Below, piece by piece: positions 42,183 to 53,600 of a stretch of DNA of 64,000 nt. The notes under the pieces were generated by a model. It had not been told where the DNA came from and made no database searches. It was given only the letters and a program-made list of their open reading frames with translations. Source of the DNA: Micractinium sp. NFX-FRZ (taxonomy: Eukaryota > Chlorophyta > Trebouxiophyceae > Chlorellales > Chlorellaceae); NCBI GenBank assembly GCA_029339195.1, contig JAPTJF010000178.1, positions 51,088-115,087 on the forward strand, read 5' to 3'. The translations under genes were made by a program, and so were the position numbers. Position 1 is the stretch's first letter. Each line of letters starts with the position of its first letter.

Positions 42183-45100
42183 ATGAGTTTGGCGGAGCCC
42201 GCGCTGGACGTGGCTGCAGGTGGGCCAGCCTTGTGCCTCAGGGAGTTGAATCGCCGGGGGGGCGGGCCGGTGAGCTTCCCTGCTGACGCAGCGCGCGGCG
42301 GGCGTACCGAAGGCCGCCTGATTCCCTCTTTACATCTCGGGCAAGCTTGCTCCCTTTGCTCTCCGTCTCCGCAGCCTTGTGGAGCTGCACCGGCCCACCT
42401 GCCAACGTGCCAACAACGGGCGTGGGCCCGGGCCCAGAAGGTGCGACAGTGAAGCAGGGCTTCACGGCCTGTGCGCTGCTGGTTATGCGCTCTCTCTACC
42501 TGCGAAAGGTGCTTACGGGCAGATTGGGGGCGCCAGAGGCGCTGAGCAGGGCGCTATGTTGCACGGCTCGAGGTTGTGCAACCTCGCGCCGCCTGGCGGC
42601 CGCCCCAGCCCCAGATCCACCGACTGCCGCCGCCGATCCTCCAGTACCATGGGTAGGTTCAAGACTTTGAAGTATGGCTGTTCTGCCCCTCCTGCACCTG
42701 CAGGCCGCTTCGGCATGCGCAGCTGGCCTGCGCCGACCTCAGACCGCGGCTGGGGCGGACCCTCGCACGGGATGCAACCCTCCTACGCAGGCGCCTCAGC
42801 CGCGGCAGGACCGTACCGGATCCTATGGCCAAACGGAGGCGTGGCCCCTAGTGCCAGCCCCCTGGCGGCCTTCACACCAGCCTCAACAGCGGTTCAGCTT
42901 GCCTACCAGGGAGTCGCAGCCGGCGGCCAGGCCACGCAAGCGGCCACCGGCTGCCCAGGCTGCTCAGACTGCCGTGGGGCGGCCGCCTGCCTGGCGCACC
43001 CCGACTCGTACCTGCAGCTGTCCGGCGCAGCAAGCCCAGCAGGCCCCGCCCCCGCCTGGCCCCGCCCCCTCGCGTTCATGCCAGTGGCAGAAGCAGGCGG
43101 CTGCTGCTGCGAAGGCGGCGGCAGCCTGGCCTCCCACCGCCGCTGCGGCAGCAGATCGGCCCTGGGTGCCGCCGCCAGCAGCGGGCAGGCGGTGACTGCA
43201 GGGGGAACTGTGGCAGCCGCCGCAGCCGCGCCTGACAGCGCAGCCGTGCAGTACGCCGCTGCCGGCGGGCACGGCGAGGGCCCCGCCCCTCCTGGCTACA
43301 CGGCAGCACAGGTGGCTGCCCAACTTCTGCGCATCGGAGAGGTGCTGCCCGGCGGCGGCGCACACGGCGGGCCGGGCGCGCTCGCGCCCAGCGGCGTGCT
43401 GCGAGCTGAGCAGCTGCCAGGTCAGCGAGGGCTCTTTCCGGGCAAGCCGTGGGTGTTGCCTGCCACGCCCCTCGCGCCTCCTGCTTGTCTGCATGCATGT
43501 ATGCCTGCACCCGCGCTTGCTTCCCAAGGGACGCCACCTGCTGCCCTGCCATCCCGCCTGCCGCCGCTCTACCCACGGCACTCCTTCCTGCCTTGCGAGG
43601 TCCCTGCCAGCTCGATCTGCACTCACCCAACCAATCAGTAACAACACCACAGATTTCATCACGTTGATGGGATACGGAGCAACCGAACCGCCTCTACCCT
43701 ATTGCTGCACTGCAACTGCAGGTGGCATGGACTGGGAGGAGCCTCTGACAGTGGACGATCTGTTTGATGATGACAACTGGCTGCTGCCCCAGGGTGAGCG
43801 GGATGTAGTGGGAAGAAGCGCATGGTGTAGTGGTATGGAGGAAGCACATGGTGTGGTGGTATGGAGGAAGCACATGGTGTGGTGGTATGAGGAAGCACAT
43901 GGGGACCAGTGAAGGAGAGAGGGCGGCAGGGCCCGGACGAGGGGGCGGGCCAGGGTCCGGGGGTCGGGCCGGGCGATCAAGGGCGGCCTGCGCAGGTTTG
44001 CCTCTCTCTCAGCAGTGCACTTGTGGTCTGCCTGCACGCCTCCCTGCTGGTTCTCCCGCCGTGAGGAAGCTGAGCAGGCTGATCAGTTTGCTTGCTTGCT
44101 TGCTTAAAGTGCGCAGTCGAATGTTGCTGCAACGCAGCTGGCGGCGTCGACTGCGTGTAGCAGACCTTGACTTCAACCTTGCTGCGTCCATCCCTTGTCC
44201 CTGCCGCAGGCGCCAGGCCCACCAACGTGGCCCCACCCCAGCCTCAAGTGATGGGCCCGCCCACGCCAGCCAAGCAGCCGCAGCTGCCCAACGCAGCTGC
44301 CGTGCAGCTGCCTCCCCACACAGCAGTCGTGCCAGTTGTGGCAGGCTACCAATCGGCAGCACAGCAGAGGGCAGCACCGCACCCTGGCAGCCTGCAGCAG
44401 CAGCACCAGCGTGGGGAGCTGTTGTGGCAGGGGTCCAAGCTGACGCGCACTACCACCCCTGTTGAGCTCGCAGCGGCAGTGGCAGCAGCCGTGAGGGAGC
44501 GCGCAGAGGGGGTGGCAGATAGCTGCGGGGACCCTCTCGAGTGGCTGAACAACCTTACGGGTGCCCTCCCGTCTCCCCTCAGCCCCCAGCAGCCGCCAGG
44601 CGGCAGCACGCCAGGCGCAGCGCTGGTAGGCATGTGGCCTGGCGCGGTGCCGCCTGGCGCAATGCTGGTTGGCATGTGGGATGCCGCACGCGCCCCGCTC
44701 GCTGCTGCCACAGCCGTCGGACTGATGGCAGGCGGGGCGGGCATGCTGGGTGCCGCTGGCGCTGCGGCTGCGGTGCCCCGTGTGCCCTCACTGCAGCTGC
44801 ATCAGGTGAGGATGTGTCCACTGAGCTGGTGAGGATGTGTCCATTGAGCTGGGTGGGGTGTCGAGGTGGTGGGCACACCGGCGGGTGCTGTGCTGTGTTG
44901 CACTGTGCTGTGCTGTGATCGGCTGTGCTCGGCTGTGGTTTGTGCGCCTGTCATCAGCTGCTCTCAATTCATGGCACTTCCCACACCCACCCACCCCCGT
45001 GGAGCCCGTTCCCGCTCAGGTGGACGGTGCTAGCGGCGGGCCTGAGCACCTGCACAACAGTTGCGACAGCCACGGCGGGCAGAGCGGCGATGGGGACGGC

Positions 45101-48100
45101 ACCGACAGCCTGGGGGCTGGGCAGTACGCCGCGGGCGTGGCAGGCGGCGGTGCCGCTGTGGCAGCCGGCCAGACCACATACAGCACTGGAACCCTGGCTG
45201 CGCCCACCCCCACACGCGCCGCGCCCCTGCCCAGCCTGCGCGGAGCCGGGGCCGCTGCTGCCATGCTGGGCCACCCCGGCAGCGCAGCGCCTGCTGCGCC
45301 TGCTGGGGTGGCCTCTGTGCTCAGCGGCGGCCCCGGCGGCACAGAGCACACGCCTCCACACCTCATGAAGACCTCCCACTACAGGCAAGCCCCGGAGCTC
45401 ATCCGCCTTCCCCTGCTCCTGCCCAGCAGCTTGCCCCTGCCTGCACGCTGGATCTTGCCCGCAGCTGCCCGTGCCTGTCGGCTCCTGTCTTTACTGCGTG
45501 CCTGCTCCTGCCCCGTCTGCTTGGCTCCTCCTGCCGCAGCTGCCTGCCTGCTCCTCCTCATCCACACCAGGTCTGCCCCCCCTGAGATCAACACCTTCTG
45601 CTTCTGCTCCCGTCTCTCCCCTTCCCCCCCGGGCTTTCTACCTGCAGAGGCGTGTCCTGGTGCAAGCGTCGCTGCATGTGGGAGGCCGCCATCTCCATCA
45701 ACGGCAAGCGCGAGCGGTGAGTGGCGGCTGGCGTGCAAAGGAGGCCGCTCCCTTTCTTGGAAGCCGCCTCACCTCCTCTGGCTGCTTCCTGTCGAGCACC
45801 TCTCTGCAGACTGGGGTCGCACTTCCAGGAAAAGGTGGCCAGCTGGGCCCCTGTCCGGCAATGCTCGTCAACTCCCTCTAATCAATAAAATCTCACAATA
45901 CCCACCAGTGCCCCTCCCACCCCGCCCTGTCTGCAGGCTGGGCTTCTACCGGCAGGAGGAGGCAGCAGCCCGGGCCTACGACCACGTGGCATCCTGGCGC
46001 AACGGAGAGCTGCGCCGGCAGCAGGCGGAGCAGGGCGGTGGCGCCAAGCGGCGCCGCCGCCGCGGCGGCAAGGGCGAGCAGGCCGCCTCTGCCGCCAGCG
46101 AGGACGCCCCTCCCCGCCGCAAGATGAGCCAGCTGCTGCCGCTGAACCGGCCGGAGGAGGCGCCGGGGGATGCTGAGGTGGAGGGGTGCGCCTTGCAGGA
46201 GCTGCTGGCGGAGCTGCGGGGTGAGCGCTGTGCCACGCTGTGCCCTGCTGTACCGTGGCATGCTGTGCTGCAACTGTCATGTGCTGTGCTGTGCTGTGCT
46301 GTGCTGGATGGACCAACCTCCCTGTATGTTATGTATTGAGCTGCGAAAAAGAGCGCGCACGTTGCTCTATGCTGTGCTGTGCTGTGCTGCGCCAGGTTAG
46401 CGCACCGACCCGTTCCTGCCGCCGCCTCTGCCAAACCAACCCTCCTCACCCCCCGCCTCGACCCCCAATCTCACCCTCCCCCCTCTCCTCAAATGCAGAG
46501 ACTGCCAAGCACAGGCTGAAAGATGAGGAGCTTGCTGCCGCCGCCACCGCCACTGTGGGCACCACCGCCCCGCTGGCCGAGCCCCCGCTCAAGCGGCAGC
46601 GCCACAACCCGGCATCCGCCGCCTTCTCCGGCCAGCCCACCTCCACAGTTGCAGCTGCCCTGCCCTCCATGCCTGCCGGCAACGGCAGCCTGCACCTGGG
46701 CAGCTTCCACGCGGCACCTGCAGGACCGGGCGGCGACCAGGGAATGGATGTGGGGGCAGCGGCGGCCGCCGCCGCGCGGCAGGCCGCCACCGCTGGAGGC
46801 AGCCTGGAGGTGGCGGGCGCGGCGGCGGGGGCGGCTGCGGCAGCAGTGCTGCACCCCGTGCCCATCTCCAAGTCTTCCAAGTGAGTGGCAGTGCAGCGGG
46901 GGCTGACCTGGCAGTCCCAGCGGGGCTGCTGAGCTGACACGTTGATGGCAGGGGGGCAGGGTGAGAGCCACCAGCCGGGGATGCTGTGGTGGATGCAGGC
47001 AGGATTGTTTCATGCTCCTGCTGGTGCTGTGCAGCAGCATGTGCACACCTTCCTGACAGCTTCCTGTCTGCTTCTTTCGCCCCCGCAGGTTCCAGGGCGT
47101 GTGCCTGTGCGGCGGCGGCAACAAGCGCTGGCAGGCACAGGTGAGGAGGGCCCCGCTTGCCTGCCTGCCCGCTTGCTTGGTGTGCGCCCCGTGCAGCCGC
47201 AAGGTGTGTAAGTGTCGTGCCTCTGGCCGCCCACCCGCCCTCCTGCATCACCGTTCCATGGGCACACGCTGCCTTGGGCCACCACAGCTGCAACCGCACC
47301 ACCGCTGTCACTCTGCATGCAACCCCAAGCGTCGTCATCGTAGTGAACACCAGCTGTGTCCCCAACTGCGCCTCCCTGCTTCCTGCAGGTCACGTTCAAG
47401 CGGAAGCGGCACTACCTGGGTGAGGGGAGAGACATGTGTGGGGCGGGTGTGGTTGGATTGGGTGGTGAAGCAGGGAGCTTGCCAGTCGTGTGCGAGGTGG
47501 GCCGAACTCCGGGCGCGTTGAGCCCCCGAAGCAAGCTGGCGAGCGCTGAACGGAGGGAGTGAGGTTGCGGGGCGGTGTACGGCTGGACGATGCATGGCTG
47601 GCAGGCCGCAAGGTTTCGGTGTTCCGGGCTGCAGCACCAGGTGGTGGGCAGACCGATGGACAGGGGATGGACGGGGCAGGTGGACGGACTGTGCGCGCGC
47701 TGGCGGGCGGACCGGGACTATCAGAGCAGGCGGGTTGTGGCCACGCCAAGGTTAGCTACCACGCCCATGAGCGGCCCCAAGGTTTACAACCACTGCGTCC
47801 GTCCCTCCCCCTCTTCCTCCCCTGGTAACAGGCATGCACGCCACAGAAGAGGAGGCGGCTCGTGCCTACGACCAGGGAGCCGTCTGCCTGCTGGTGGGTG
47901 GGCGTGGCGGGCGGGCAGGGGGGCGGGATGGCCGGCTGGCTGCACCGGTGCTGGGAGGTGGGGCGGATGGCGCGGCTGGATTGGCAGGCACTTGAAGGTG
48001 GTAGTAGGTGGCACCAGCACCTGCAGTACCAAGCGGGAGGTACCGGTGGCGCAGGCCTAGTTCAGCTCAACAACACAGATCTCGTGATTTCAGGAGTCTC

Positions 48101-48773
48101 TGCCACAATGTGTGGTCCTTCCTACTTGCCGGACTACCTGCCTGCCGCTCCGTCGCCATTGCCCCCGCCCATTCCCCCGCCCATTCCCCCGCCCGGGACC
48201 ACTCCTGCTCAACCTGCCCTGCGCCTCCCTTCCCTTGCCGCCCGCTTCCCACCCGCCCAACCCTCCCCCTGCCAGTTGCCTGTCCTGCCTCCTGCCCTCG
48301 CTGCACCTTAAGTCAGGGTTTGGGCTCTGCACCTCCCATGCTACCCGCTATCGCCCTCTGCCGCAAGTCCCCCCGCCATGCGCAGACCCAACCCGCCGCT
48401 CTGCTCGCTCCCTGCCCATCCAGCGTTTCTCCGCCCCCGCCCCGGTACCATTGTCTTCTTCCTTCCCACCTTCCTCCCCACTTTAACCAATCCCCTCCAT
48501 GGCCTCCCTCCCTTTCTGCAGGGCACCGCCGCCCAGACCAACTTCCCTCTGGAGTGGTACGATGTGGACGCCCTCACCTCCCAGGACATCACCGCAGTGG
48601 CTGCGCGCCTCAAGGCGCACAGCAACAAGCGTGGCGGGGGCGCCCTGGGCGGCGCGCACGCGGAGCGAGCGTGCCCCAACCGCCCGCGCCACGGGGGCGG
48701 TGCCGGCGGCAGCTTGGCGGGTGCGGACAGCGAGGAGGAGGCGGAGGAGGAGCTCCTGAGCGAGTTTGAGTGA
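42183..48773 (+). CDS. Double-AP2-domain transcription factor
   Basis: Thirteen exons: 42183..42219, 42375..42440, 42704..43420, 43722..43793, 44210..44805, 45020..45384, 45648..45716, 45937..46220, 46499..46880, 47089..47140, 47389..47419, 47832..47893, 48522..48773; 994 residues. AP2-1 (~616-665) has HYRGVSWCKR, WEAAISINGKRERLGFYRQE and AARAYDHVA. AP2-2 (~862-925) has KFQGVCLCGGGNKRWQAQV, RKRHYLGMHATEEEAARAYD and TNFPLEWYD. Two AP2 domains resemble the plant AP2/AINTEGUMENTA subfamily, which binds DNA in the nucleus. Basic KRRRRRGGK follows AP2-1 (likely NLS). An acidic/aromatic segment (WEEPLTVDDLFDDDNWLLP, ~277-296) looks like an activation motif. Long Ala/Gly/Pro-rich linkers are probably disordered. 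The intron after 45384 has a GC donor. The start is the first ATG giving phase-consistent exons; a later Met in exon 3 is possible. Confidence 0.82.
43810..43901 (+). repeat. ~26-nt tandem repeat x4 at an AP2-gene intron start
   Basis: gaagcacatggtgtggtggt-type units start at about 43814, 43841, 43867 and 43892, immediately downstream of the donor at 43794. Confidence 0.85.
44806..44851 (+). repeat. 23-nt duplication of a 5' splice site in the AP2 gene
   Basis: The intron's first 23 nt, starting gtgaggatgtgtcca, are repeated head to tail with one mismatch, giving two adjacent gtgagg donors 23 nt apart. Confidence 0.9.
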
Positions 48774-50442
48774 AGGGCAAAGATAGCGTGCGGCAGCCGC
48801 GGTGCTGCCGGGCGGCTCTGGCGGGCGCTGTTGCCCCCGGTCACCTGGCACGCCCAGAGGCAGCTCAAGCCTGCAAGCCCCAAAACAAAGCTACAGCAGT
48901 TGCACACTTCCCAAGGCGCAGTGAAGCCCGCCACGCCATGAGCGCCTCTGCCCGGCGGCGGGGAGCGTCTCTTTTTCATCCTAGCGCAAGTGTGGTGGCC
49001 TCGCTTCGTGCCTCCCGCCCCTTCCCTTGAACGTGTGTCCCCCCAAGCCACCCTACGCATGAGTCCCGCCCATCGCCTGTGCTTTGTCCACTCCATTCCA
49101 ACAACAGACGAACCATGCCACGCACTCCAGCCCTTAGCCTGTTCCCTTGATGCCCCCTGCACACACCCCAACGCACTCCCCTTTTGGCCAAAGCCCCACC
49201 TCCCCATCCAATCTCATCCACTGCCTGCACACTGCCCCTGCAGTCTCGCCATGGCAGATCGTTGCCTGTTCCGTCATCACAATGCCTGGCTGATGTCGCC
49301 CATCGCCCTTTTCCCGTCTATTCTCCCCCAGCCGCACGTGCGTTGCCAGCCCTCTGCTCTCCCCTGTTTGGCCCCGCTCTCCCTCTCTGCCCCACCCATC
49401 ACCCTACCCCCGCTGACACACACTGTCCACACCCTGTCTTCTCTCCATCTTCTCCCTGTCTTTTCTTTGTCTTCTCCTGGAGCATCAGAGCCTCGTTTCT
49501 CCCAGTCAGTTTCATGCTCCCATCCGCTTCCTGCTCCCCGCCGTCCCTCCGGGCTGACCAGTCGCCCCTTCCTCCCCCTCCCTCGACCTCCCCCCCCAGA
49601 CTTCAGCCAAGCCTGATTTTCCCTCTGAACCACCGGCCGCATACGATGCGTGTATGCAGGCCATCTTAGTCGACAATTGAAGCTGGGGCCCTCAAGCCGA
49701 GGGCTCCAATGCCACAACTTTGCCTTGCTCCACACCGAGTGCTTTCATGGCATTCCCCACCGGGGCTTTCATGCTCTGCCCCACAGGGTGCTTCCCTGCC
49801 CTGCCGCACAGTTCATGCCCTCCCCCTTGAAAGCCGAGGGCCTTTCATGCCCTGCCCCGCCCTGCCGCTGTGCGCCGCAGCAGCTTCCACTCTACCGCTT
49901 AGCGCCCACCTGCCGCTGATTGTGTGATTGATTGATGCCATGCGATGCAGATGCCCAAGCAGAGCGCACACTTACCTCACCACCCACACTTGCGAGCACT
50001 CCCCCGCACAAGTTGAGCAACACCCTCGCACATTGCCCCCCTGCTGTTGTACCCTTGCCAAGACCCGTCCACTTGCACCCTCCCCCGCCTCACGCACACG
50101 CCCCAACACACGAAGAGCCCTTCACACGAACACAAACTCGTCACCCACCCATGACCTTCGCTCCGCACTATTCTACAGTCTGTGACGCACGCATACCGCA
50201 TAACGTGCGTCTAAGCATGCTTATGTGCAGGGGCCCAGGACCTCTCCCCTTCTTGTTGCCCCCACCAAATTTTGCCTCACTTTCACACCCCCTTCCTCCC
50301 AAGCCCTGCTGCCTGCCCCCAACTCTCCCCCCATCTGTCATTATTTCCCCAGCTTAGCGCTCTTTTGACCTGACTAAACCAGTGAACAGGTACACAGGGG
50401 TATGCAGTCGTCGAAGACTGCACCAGATGCAAAAAAATCACG
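48774..50442. other. Convergent pyrimidine-rich intergenic region
   Basis: 1.67 kb between the AP2 and first exostosin stops. C/T-rich on the + strand through ~50150. The last ~170 nt are shared with the 3' flank of the second exostosin gene. No gene or clear TGTAA seen. Confidence 0.45.
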
Positions 50443-50697
50443 TCAGTAATAAAGTGCTTTCAGGTTGAGGTGTCTTCGCCGCAGGCTGGCTATGGTGTAG
50501 TCAAAGGCCCGCCCCCCGAGGGAGGGGTACCAGTGGAAGGCGCCGCGGTACCGCACCAGCTGCTGCATCATGCCGTGGTACTGCACGTCGCTGATGCTCC
50601 GCAGTACCTCCCGCAGCTGGGGCAGGTCGGCATTGGTGAGGCGGATGGAGAAGGATTCGTAAGGCAGGAGCTCCTCATAGGGCTGGAAGACTTGCTC
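50274..50697 (-). repeat. Duplicated exostosin 3' block, copy 1
   Basis: The final coding exon plus ~170 nt of 3' flank match 58455-58882. Only about 7 of 255 coding bases differ, all in the 5' 100 nt of the exon; the flank is nearly identical apart from small indels. Confidence 0.9.
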
Positions 50698-53600
50698 CTG
50701 AGAAGCGGGAGAGAGGGATGGGGAGGTTGAAGGCGAGGGAGGGAGGCATTTTGACGCATTGGCCTCGGGTGGGTGGGCGCGAGCATGGCGGGCACGCAAG
50801 TGCGGTGTGTGATGCAGCAGAGGGAGCAGCACAGCAGCAGCAGGCCGGCGAGAAGGGCAAGGGGACCAGCCTCGTCAGCAGCAGCGGCACCACAGCGTGC
50901 CCTGCAACGCGAAGCACGCTCAGCGTGCACCACAGCGTGCACCACAGCATGCTGCCAATGCTCCCCCACCCACCCCACCTGCACGATCACGGGTATGCAG
51001 TTGGCAACTATGGCCTGAGGCAGGCGGATGCCTGCAGCCGCACATGGAACGTGGCAAACATTGTTGAGAGGAGGGCGGGCTCCAGAAGAACCGGCTTGCA
51101 TGCCCGGCAGCTGAGCTGTGCTGCTCCCCAACGCACTCGGCACACCAAGCAGAGAACAAAGGAGAACAAAGGCAGCTGCGCACACAGCAGTGTTTGGGAA
51201 GCAGTGACAATTTGGCAGCAGTGACAACTTGGCAGCACCCGCTCACCCCAGCCCCAGCCGTAGGGCACGAAGCAAAACTTGGCCTCCCGGAAGCCCTCCT
51301 CGTAGTCTGGAGGCTCCTTCCCCTCGGGACCATCCGTCCTCCACCACTGCGCAAGGGGCCAGGCAGGCAGGCAGGTGGAAAGCGCTCGGCAGCTGCACTG
51401 GCGCACGCAGCAGGGCAGTGGCCGCTTTCTGGCGAGGCTGGAAAGCCTCAGGCCAGGGCCTGCCGCTGGAATGCCAAGCGCTGAGCAGCATTGTGAGCAT
51501 GCACCGCTCTCAGGCGCGGCTGGCCCGGGCTGCACGCTGTTGGGTGGGGCACAGCATGCCTAGCGGCAGCGTTCCCCGGGCTGGGGGCTGTCTGAGGCCG
51601 GCCCAGATGGCTGAGCTGAGTGTGAGCCCAGCCTGGCTGGCTGAGCACAAGCAAGCTGCAGTACCATTAGCCCCACACCAAGCCCCCCTGTCTTCCTGCC
51701 ACCGCGCCCAGCCGCACAGCTCCTTCCTGCCACTGCTGCCTGCAGACGTGCCGCACACACCCACCCCCTCTGCATGCCCCTCACCGCAATGTCCGAGTCG
51801 TTCCACTGAAGCGTCAGGTTGTGCAGCGTCTGACGAGAGTTGCCGCTGTACACCACAAAAGAAGGACGGGGAAGGAGTGGCGGCGTGCAGCCAACCCAAT
51901 GGGTTTTCTGGACAACACGTCCGCTGTTTGGGCACCCGCAACCCTTGTACAAGGTTGTGATGCTGTGCCTCCCTCCCAATGTGGTCCCAATCAACTTGCC
52001 CCTGCATGCCTGGCACGGCGGCCACTCTCTGCCTCCCAGAAGCACTGTTGATTGCTTGCTTGGCTTACGCTGTGCCGTGCAGCGAGTCCTCCGTCCAGGC
52101 AGAGCCGCCCCCCGGACGAAACCTAACCCAGCAGACCCTTGGAACCCTTCTTCAGCACCCTGGCAGAGCTGGGCAGGCACACCCCAGTTATTGCACCAAC
52201 AGTCATAAACATAAGGATCACAAACTTGCCTAAACTCTGGCTCGTGGAAGTAAGCAACGCCGCCGCCGGCAAAGAACAGCAGCCTGCAGCAGGGGCAGGG
52301 GCAGGGAGGGAGGCAAGGCGAGTTGGCGCCGCTTGGCGGCAGATGCCGATGTGTGTGGTTATGAGGTTCACGCAATGCAACCTCATTCACCACACCGCAC
52401 CAGCTGCACCCCAGGCACGCCTTCTTGCACTTCTTGGGATGCTGTCTGCATTGTCTCTTGCTCAGCCATGTGCCTTCCTTACAATGCATTGTGTCCCTCC
52501 CACCCCGCCCTCCACCACCCCACACAATGCGTCTTATCCAAAGCCCTCCCACCCCACCCCGACCCACTTCTTCTTTTTCTCGATGATGGCCTCCACCGTT
52601 ATCTCGTTGCTGCGCACCGCCCACTCCTTGAACCGGCTGTCCTCTGGCACCGCCAGCACGTCGCGCTGCGGGTGGTAGCAGCCGTACCCATCGGCTGCAG
52701 CACCAGGGGGGGAAAAGGCTCAGGCGGGTGGGTGCAGTGAGGGGTCGGGCGTGCACGAGCTAGTGCCCCCACCTCACTAATGACTCATTGTTGCCCCATC
52801 AACGAATGTTCCACGACCTGCTGCCAAGGTTGCCAACGCCACGACTCCCTGGTGCTGCCGCTGCCGGTGCCGCTGCATTGCAGCTGCTGCCAGTGCCGCT
52901 GCCCCCGCCGGTGCTGCGGGTGGCTGTCGGGCGGCTGCGGCAATTGCCAGGTGGCCAGCGCAGGAAAGCAAGGGCGAGCATGCATCTCCCGCCCACCCCT
53001 GCCCTCACAGCGCCCACAGTGGGCCACCCCCTCACCGGTGCTCCTCTCCCTCACGGTGTCCAAACGGGAGGTCTTGGGGTCCCTGCAGTGCAATGCAACA
53101 GTGGCGCTTTCTTTGATGACAATAACAAGACAGCAATTGACGGAATGATCACGCCATTCGGTGCCCAGAAGTGAGAGGCCTTGGGGTCCCAGGTGCAGTG
53201 CAGCCAGCGGCACAACTGGTCAGGCAAGCAACATGGAAGAGTGATGCAACCATGGGCTTGGAGCCCCGCAGGGGCGAGGCACAAGGTCGGGTTCATCGGG
53301 GAGGAACAACAGGTGGCGGGGGAAGGCGCGGTGCCGGCACCAGGCAGCAGGGCTGCTTGCTGATTTCCGGGCGGACCCCTGCCTGTGCACTCCTGCCCGC
53401 GCAGCCTGGAGCATGGTGCACCTGACCAGCCTGCTCCAGTCTTTCCAGCGCACCGCCGCCATTGGGCATGCACACCACAGCTCATGGTACACGGAGGAGT
53501 GGCCCGGCTGCACCGCCACCTGCCCGGGTGTAGCACTTAGTCTGGAGCATGCTGTACGTGACTGTACCGCCACCTGCCCGGGTGTACAACACACTCACGG

